52,859 nucleotides of DNA, taken from positions 1-52,859 of the forward strand of contig PNNN01000023.1 in assembly GCA_013824245.1 (NCBI GenBank). The letters run 5' to 3'. Position 1 is the stretch's first letter. Every line of letters begins with the position of its first letter. The notes under the pieces are model-generated. The model was not told the origin of the DNA, did not search any database, and worked only from the letters and a program-made list of their open reading frames with translations. Shown piece after piece: positions 50,179 through 52,859 of the stretch. Position numbers and translations under genes: made by a program. This stretch comes from Chlorobiaceae bacterium (GTDB lineage: Bacteria > Bacteroidota > Ignavibacteria > UBA10030 > SZUA-254).

Positions 50179-52518
50179 TTAAAAGATGTTTGCCACGCTC
50201 AGCGTGAAGTAAAACCGTTTCGGTTCTTTGAAGCGGTATGTCAGATCGGCACGAAGCACGTCGAAAATTTTACTCACACCTATTCCCGCTTCCGAATACC
50301 ATCCGTTCGATGTTGTTGCAGTTCCGAGCCAGGTTTGTGCGAATGAACCGTGCAAAATAACTTCAATGCCGTTGCGATAAAAATAAGGTATATTCAAAGC
50401 GAGGAATGGTGTACTGCGGAAATTATGCTCAATGTTGATTTTTATGAAACGATCTCCCCCGAATTCTTTTATACCACCACCCTTTAATACGCCGAACTGT
50501 GCATACCCACTCGCACGCGAATCGAGAACGAATATTCGCTGCGGCGGTAATGTGCCGTTACCGATACCACCGCTGAGTTTCAACTTCAACAACGGTGGGA
50601 AAAGTAAACTTTGTGCAAATGTGTTTATGTTGTAATCGATGTTAAAATTATAACAGATGAATTTGAAATCGCTCTCTAAAAATTTCGGAGAAGTATATTC
50701 CACGCTGAACTCGAAGGCATCTCTCGGAACCATTTCGAGCGGAACAGGTTTATCACCGAAACGGAAATCGAATTGCAGTGATCTGAGTTTACCTTCATCG
50801 ATAGGTGGATTGGGTCGGAAGGGTTTTTGTTGTGAGAATAATCCTTTCGTTACATTATTTATCATCGAAAAATGTTTCTCATTCAGAAAGCTTACGGTCC
50901 CGCTTAGTGTGCGCAGGGGATCGTACTGTATAAATGTCTTCCATCCTTTTGTCAGAAAATAATCGCGGTAGTCGTTTTTATCTATCAGCGCCATAAGTGA
51001 AATGGCAAACGGACTGTAATAGCCATCGTCGGGAACATTATCAAGTCGGTTATAATATATTCCGCCGGCTTTTAATTTTCGATCTTTTGTGGCGAAGATT
51101 GTAGCGCCTACCTCATATTTAAATCGTTTATCAGAAAATCCATAACCTGCCGAAACATTCATGGCGAAAAAATTTGTTACGGTATCTAATTCGTACCTTC
51201 CGCCAAAGAAAAATCCTTCCACACGATTGAACCGCGCATCGACGTAGTTAAATAATGCGCCGGCGTCATCTCCCATTAATGTTGCTAAAGGTCCTGAGGG
51301 TTTGAATTGTTTGTCGAGAGTTTGAGTGCTATCCAGCAACTTGTACGCCGTTTGTTCTTCGGGTGTAAGTGGAAGAATTTCGTTTTGTGCCCAAAAAGTT
51401 GAATCGAATTTTATTGATGACGAATCAACCGCAAGACGCGGTTTTTTCAGAACAGTATCGGGAATCGGAATGTTTATTTCGTAATCGTAAATTGATGATG
51501 TTGCTTCAATGCCGAAGCGGGGCATAGTGATGCCCACGATGCTGATGCTCAATCCGCCGCTGATTCGGTTATCTATAGGCATCCAGAATAAACTGTCGAA
51601 CAATCCGAACTGCTGTTTGTAATGCAGATCAATATCTTTCACGAAAGGAAAAGTAAAAGTCTCATTCGGTTTTACATCCACACCCATTACGGCAAAAGTT
51701 TCTTCCGCAATTGTAATTAAGCCATCGAAAAGAGGACGGAGCCGAGATTTCGGCGTCATTTTAATTTTATATATCTCTAATCCGTTTACTACAGATGTGC
51801 CGATTAATCTATAATCATAATGTTCAAGCGCATCGGGTGCTGTGGGACCTATGAAGGTAAATGATGTCGACTTTCTATTCACCCCGACGTTAAATAACTT
51901 AATCTCGTCATCGTTAAAGTTGATAATTCTGTGAACGGCAGCGAAGTTTTCGGTGCCGGGTATGTTCTCTGTTTGTCGTTTTTGTTTTACAACTTCACGA
52001 AGTGTATCGCCGATAAGCATGTAACCCATTGAGTACGATTCGGTAATACTTGCAATGGCTGTATCGCGTTTTATCACCTGACGTGAGAATGCATCGAACT
52101 TATATGATTTGAGTTTATCCATCCACGACCGCTTGTTAGCAATCGCTTTTCTTATTATCTCGATTGCGGGGTCTTCAGCAAGCACTAAAACTTCGGGCAT
52201 CTGTATCGGTGCGGGTTTTAGTTTTATATCTTTCACAGTCGATTCTATTAAGTTGACGGTTAAAGTCTCCGGTTGATAAGCGAGATAACTGAATATAAGA
52301 GTATGTGTGCCTGCATCAAGTGATAAACTGTATCTGCCCTGAGCGTTTGTGATGGTTCCTTTTGAAGTCCCAAGCACCCGTATGTTGGTTGCAGCCAAGA
52401 AGTCATCGTTGGAAGCATCGGTTACAATTCCGCGAATGGTGTAAACGCCTTGCCCGTTCGACAGTTGACAGAAAAATAAAACCGGAATTAGGAGTGAACG
52501 CTTAAATATCTTTTTCAT
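50179..52518 (-). CDS. DUF5686 outer-membrane protein with carboxypeptidase-regulatory-like domain
   Basis: A 779-residue protein with a signal peptide (about 1-22, SNGQG), an N-terminal CarboxypepD_reg-like domain (GIVTDASNDDFLAATNIRVLG..GRYSL; about 27-110), then the DUF5686 body with YKFDAFSRQVIKRD near 140 and a barrel-like C-terminal half ending FYFTLSVANIF, with a terminal aromatic. It is typical of the Bacteroidota/Chlorobi group; function unknown, though the architecture suggests TonB-independent export or carbohydrate handling at the outer membrane. It has no operon partner here. Confidence 0.9.
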   Translation of the reverse strand: MKKIFKRSLLIPVLFFCQLSNGQGVYTIRGIVTDASNDDFLAATNIRVLGTSKGTITNAQGRYSLSLDAGTHTLIFSYLAYQPETLTVNLIESTVKDIKLKPAPIQMPEVLVLAEDPAIEIIRKAIANKRSWMDKLKSYKFDAFSRQVIKRDTAIASITESYSMGYMLIGDTLREVVKQKRQTENIPGTENFAAVHRIINFNDDEIKLFNVGVNRKSTSFTFIGPTAPDALEHYDYRLIGTSVVNGLEIYKIKMTPKSRLRPLFDGLITIAEETFAVMGVDVKPNETFTFPFVKDIDLHYKQQFGLFDSLFWMPIDNRISGGLSISIVGITMPRFGIEATSSIYDYEINIPIPDTVLKKPRLAVDSSSIKFDSTFWAQNEILPLTPEEQTAYKLLDSTQTLDKQFKPSGPLATLMGDDAGALFNYVDARFNRVEGFFFGGRYELDTVTNFFAMNVSAGYGFSDKRFKYEVGATIFATKDRKLKAGGIYYNRLDNVPDDGYYSPFAISLMALIDKNDYRDYFLTKGWKTFIQYDPLRTLSGTVSFLNEKHFSMINNVTKGLFSQQKPFRPNPPIDEGKLRSLQFDFRFGDKPVPLEMVPRDAFEFSVEYTSPKFLESDFKFICYNFNIDYNINTFAQSLLFPPLLKLKLSGGIGNGTLPPQRIFVLDSRASGYAQFGVLKGGGIKEFGGDRFIKINIEHNFRSTPFLALNIPYFYRNGIEVILHGSFAQTWLGTATTSNGWYSEAGIGVSKIFDVLRADLTYRFKEPKRFYFTLSVANIF

Positions 52519-52615
52519 CTCAACAGAAATAAATATGATGGACGATAATTATTGTTAGTTGATTGTTCGAATAAATACCAACAGATGTTTCACTTAGAAA
52601 GGAATTATTTTCTGA

Positions 52616-52859
52616 TCACTCGAACCGATAAGCAATTTTCACGAACCCGGCAACGATTGATGGATCGAATGCTTTTCCGTCCGAATTTAGAAACGGCTGC
52701 TCTTTCCATTTTACAGTTCCCACCGAAGCAATAGCTTCAGCCGAGACAACAATAGATTCGATGATTGGATATCCAACCCCTCCCCCAATACCGGCGCCGA
52801 TACCATTTAGATTGAGTTTCCCGAACTCTTTATGTTCAAGCATACCGCTCGAATATGAA
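52616..52859 (-). CDS. C-terminal end of an outer-membrane beta-barrel protein (partial)
   Basis: An open frame enters from the right edge of the window with no stop: at least 80 residues, including SYSSG before the first internal Met. It has GIGAGIGGGVGYPII and SIVVSAEAIASVG strands and ends AGFVKIAYRFE, with a near-terminal aromatic as in barrel proteins. The true start lies outside. A gap of 97 nt separates it from the DUF5686 gene in the same direction. Confidence 0.65.
   Translation of the reverse strand, partial: SYSSGMLEHKEFGKLNLNGIGAGIGGGVGYPIIESIVVSAEAIASVGTVKWKEQPFLNSDGKAFDPSIVAGFVKIAYRFE

Noticed and set aside
1-52859. CRISPR arrays, insertion sequences, prophage or tRNA/rRNA genes
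   Set aside because: No regularly spaced repeats, transposase or integrase frames, or RNA gene arms were found in any intergenic gap.

Overview
The window looks like chromosomal DNA (roughly 40% GC by eye) from a Gram-negative bacterium of the Fibrobacterota-Chlorobiota-Bacteroidota group. The Ignavibacteriota/Chlorobiota side fits better than Bacteroidota proper. Reasons: PorV/PorQ-type and DUF5686 outer-membrane proteins, many signal-peptide or lipobox beta-barrel and Ig-like proteins, a CoaBC carrying the MDxDM variant I associate with that group, a futalosine-type MqnA/MqnD-family gene and multiheme cytochromes. The promoters I can read are of sigma-70 type (TTGxxx, mostly 17 bp, TAxxxT) rather than the classical Bacteroidetes TTTG/TAnnTTTG type. 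The assignment is an inference; no rRNA or tRNA gene is present in the window.

Layout. 1-1.7 kb: a nitrilase-family amidohydrolase and two tandem cold-shock proteins behind a long leader. 1.9-6.7 kb: a + strand group with an MqnA/MqnD-family protein, an SDR lacking its catalytic residues, a large barrel-like protein, an RsbW-like ATPase and a small barrel protein. 6.8-10.3 kb: rplU-rpmA, a lone receiver protein, an unannotated 38-residue membrane peptide, a DUF3109 protein and an M14 carboxypeptidase. 10.4-16.3 kb: lon, dnaX, a PorV-like protein and a lipoprotein.

16.3-22.9 kb (minus strand): a four-gene unit of a secreted protein, a FecR-domain protein, an 818-aa barrel-like protein and a CHASE2-adenylate cyclase-TPR protein. 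It reads like an envelope-to-cAMP signalling module. 23.0-31.6 kb (minus strand): a long housekeeping operon yicC-gmk-rpoZ-coaBC-udg-dnaB-[response regulator]-dxr-rseP. The regulator has Glu in place of the phosphoacceptor Asp.

31.8-39.9 kb: rqcH (NFACT), a small barrel protein, sixA, a minus-strand pair of a degenerate M2/M3-like lipoprotein and an EF-hand-like secreted protein, DUF1330, a membrane HExxH protein, a TPR lipoprotein and DUF58. 40.0-44.8 kb: an Ig-like lipoprotein with a collagen-like stalk, uvrA and an RRM protein. 45.0-47.6 kb: a pentaheme-type cytochrome c and a porin with its own haem motif, probably an envelope electron-transfer pair. 47.8-52.9 kb: adenosine deaminase, a receiver-histidine kinase, DUF5686, and the 3-prime end of a barrel protein that runs off the window.

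The most novel-looking signals are a dispersed stem-loop repeat present three times (near 1.7, 38.3 and 47.7 kb) with a conserved loop, the FecR/barrel/CHASE2-cyclase operon, several apparently catalytically dead paralogues, the small membrane peptide with its own promoter, and a set of near-leaderless genes.
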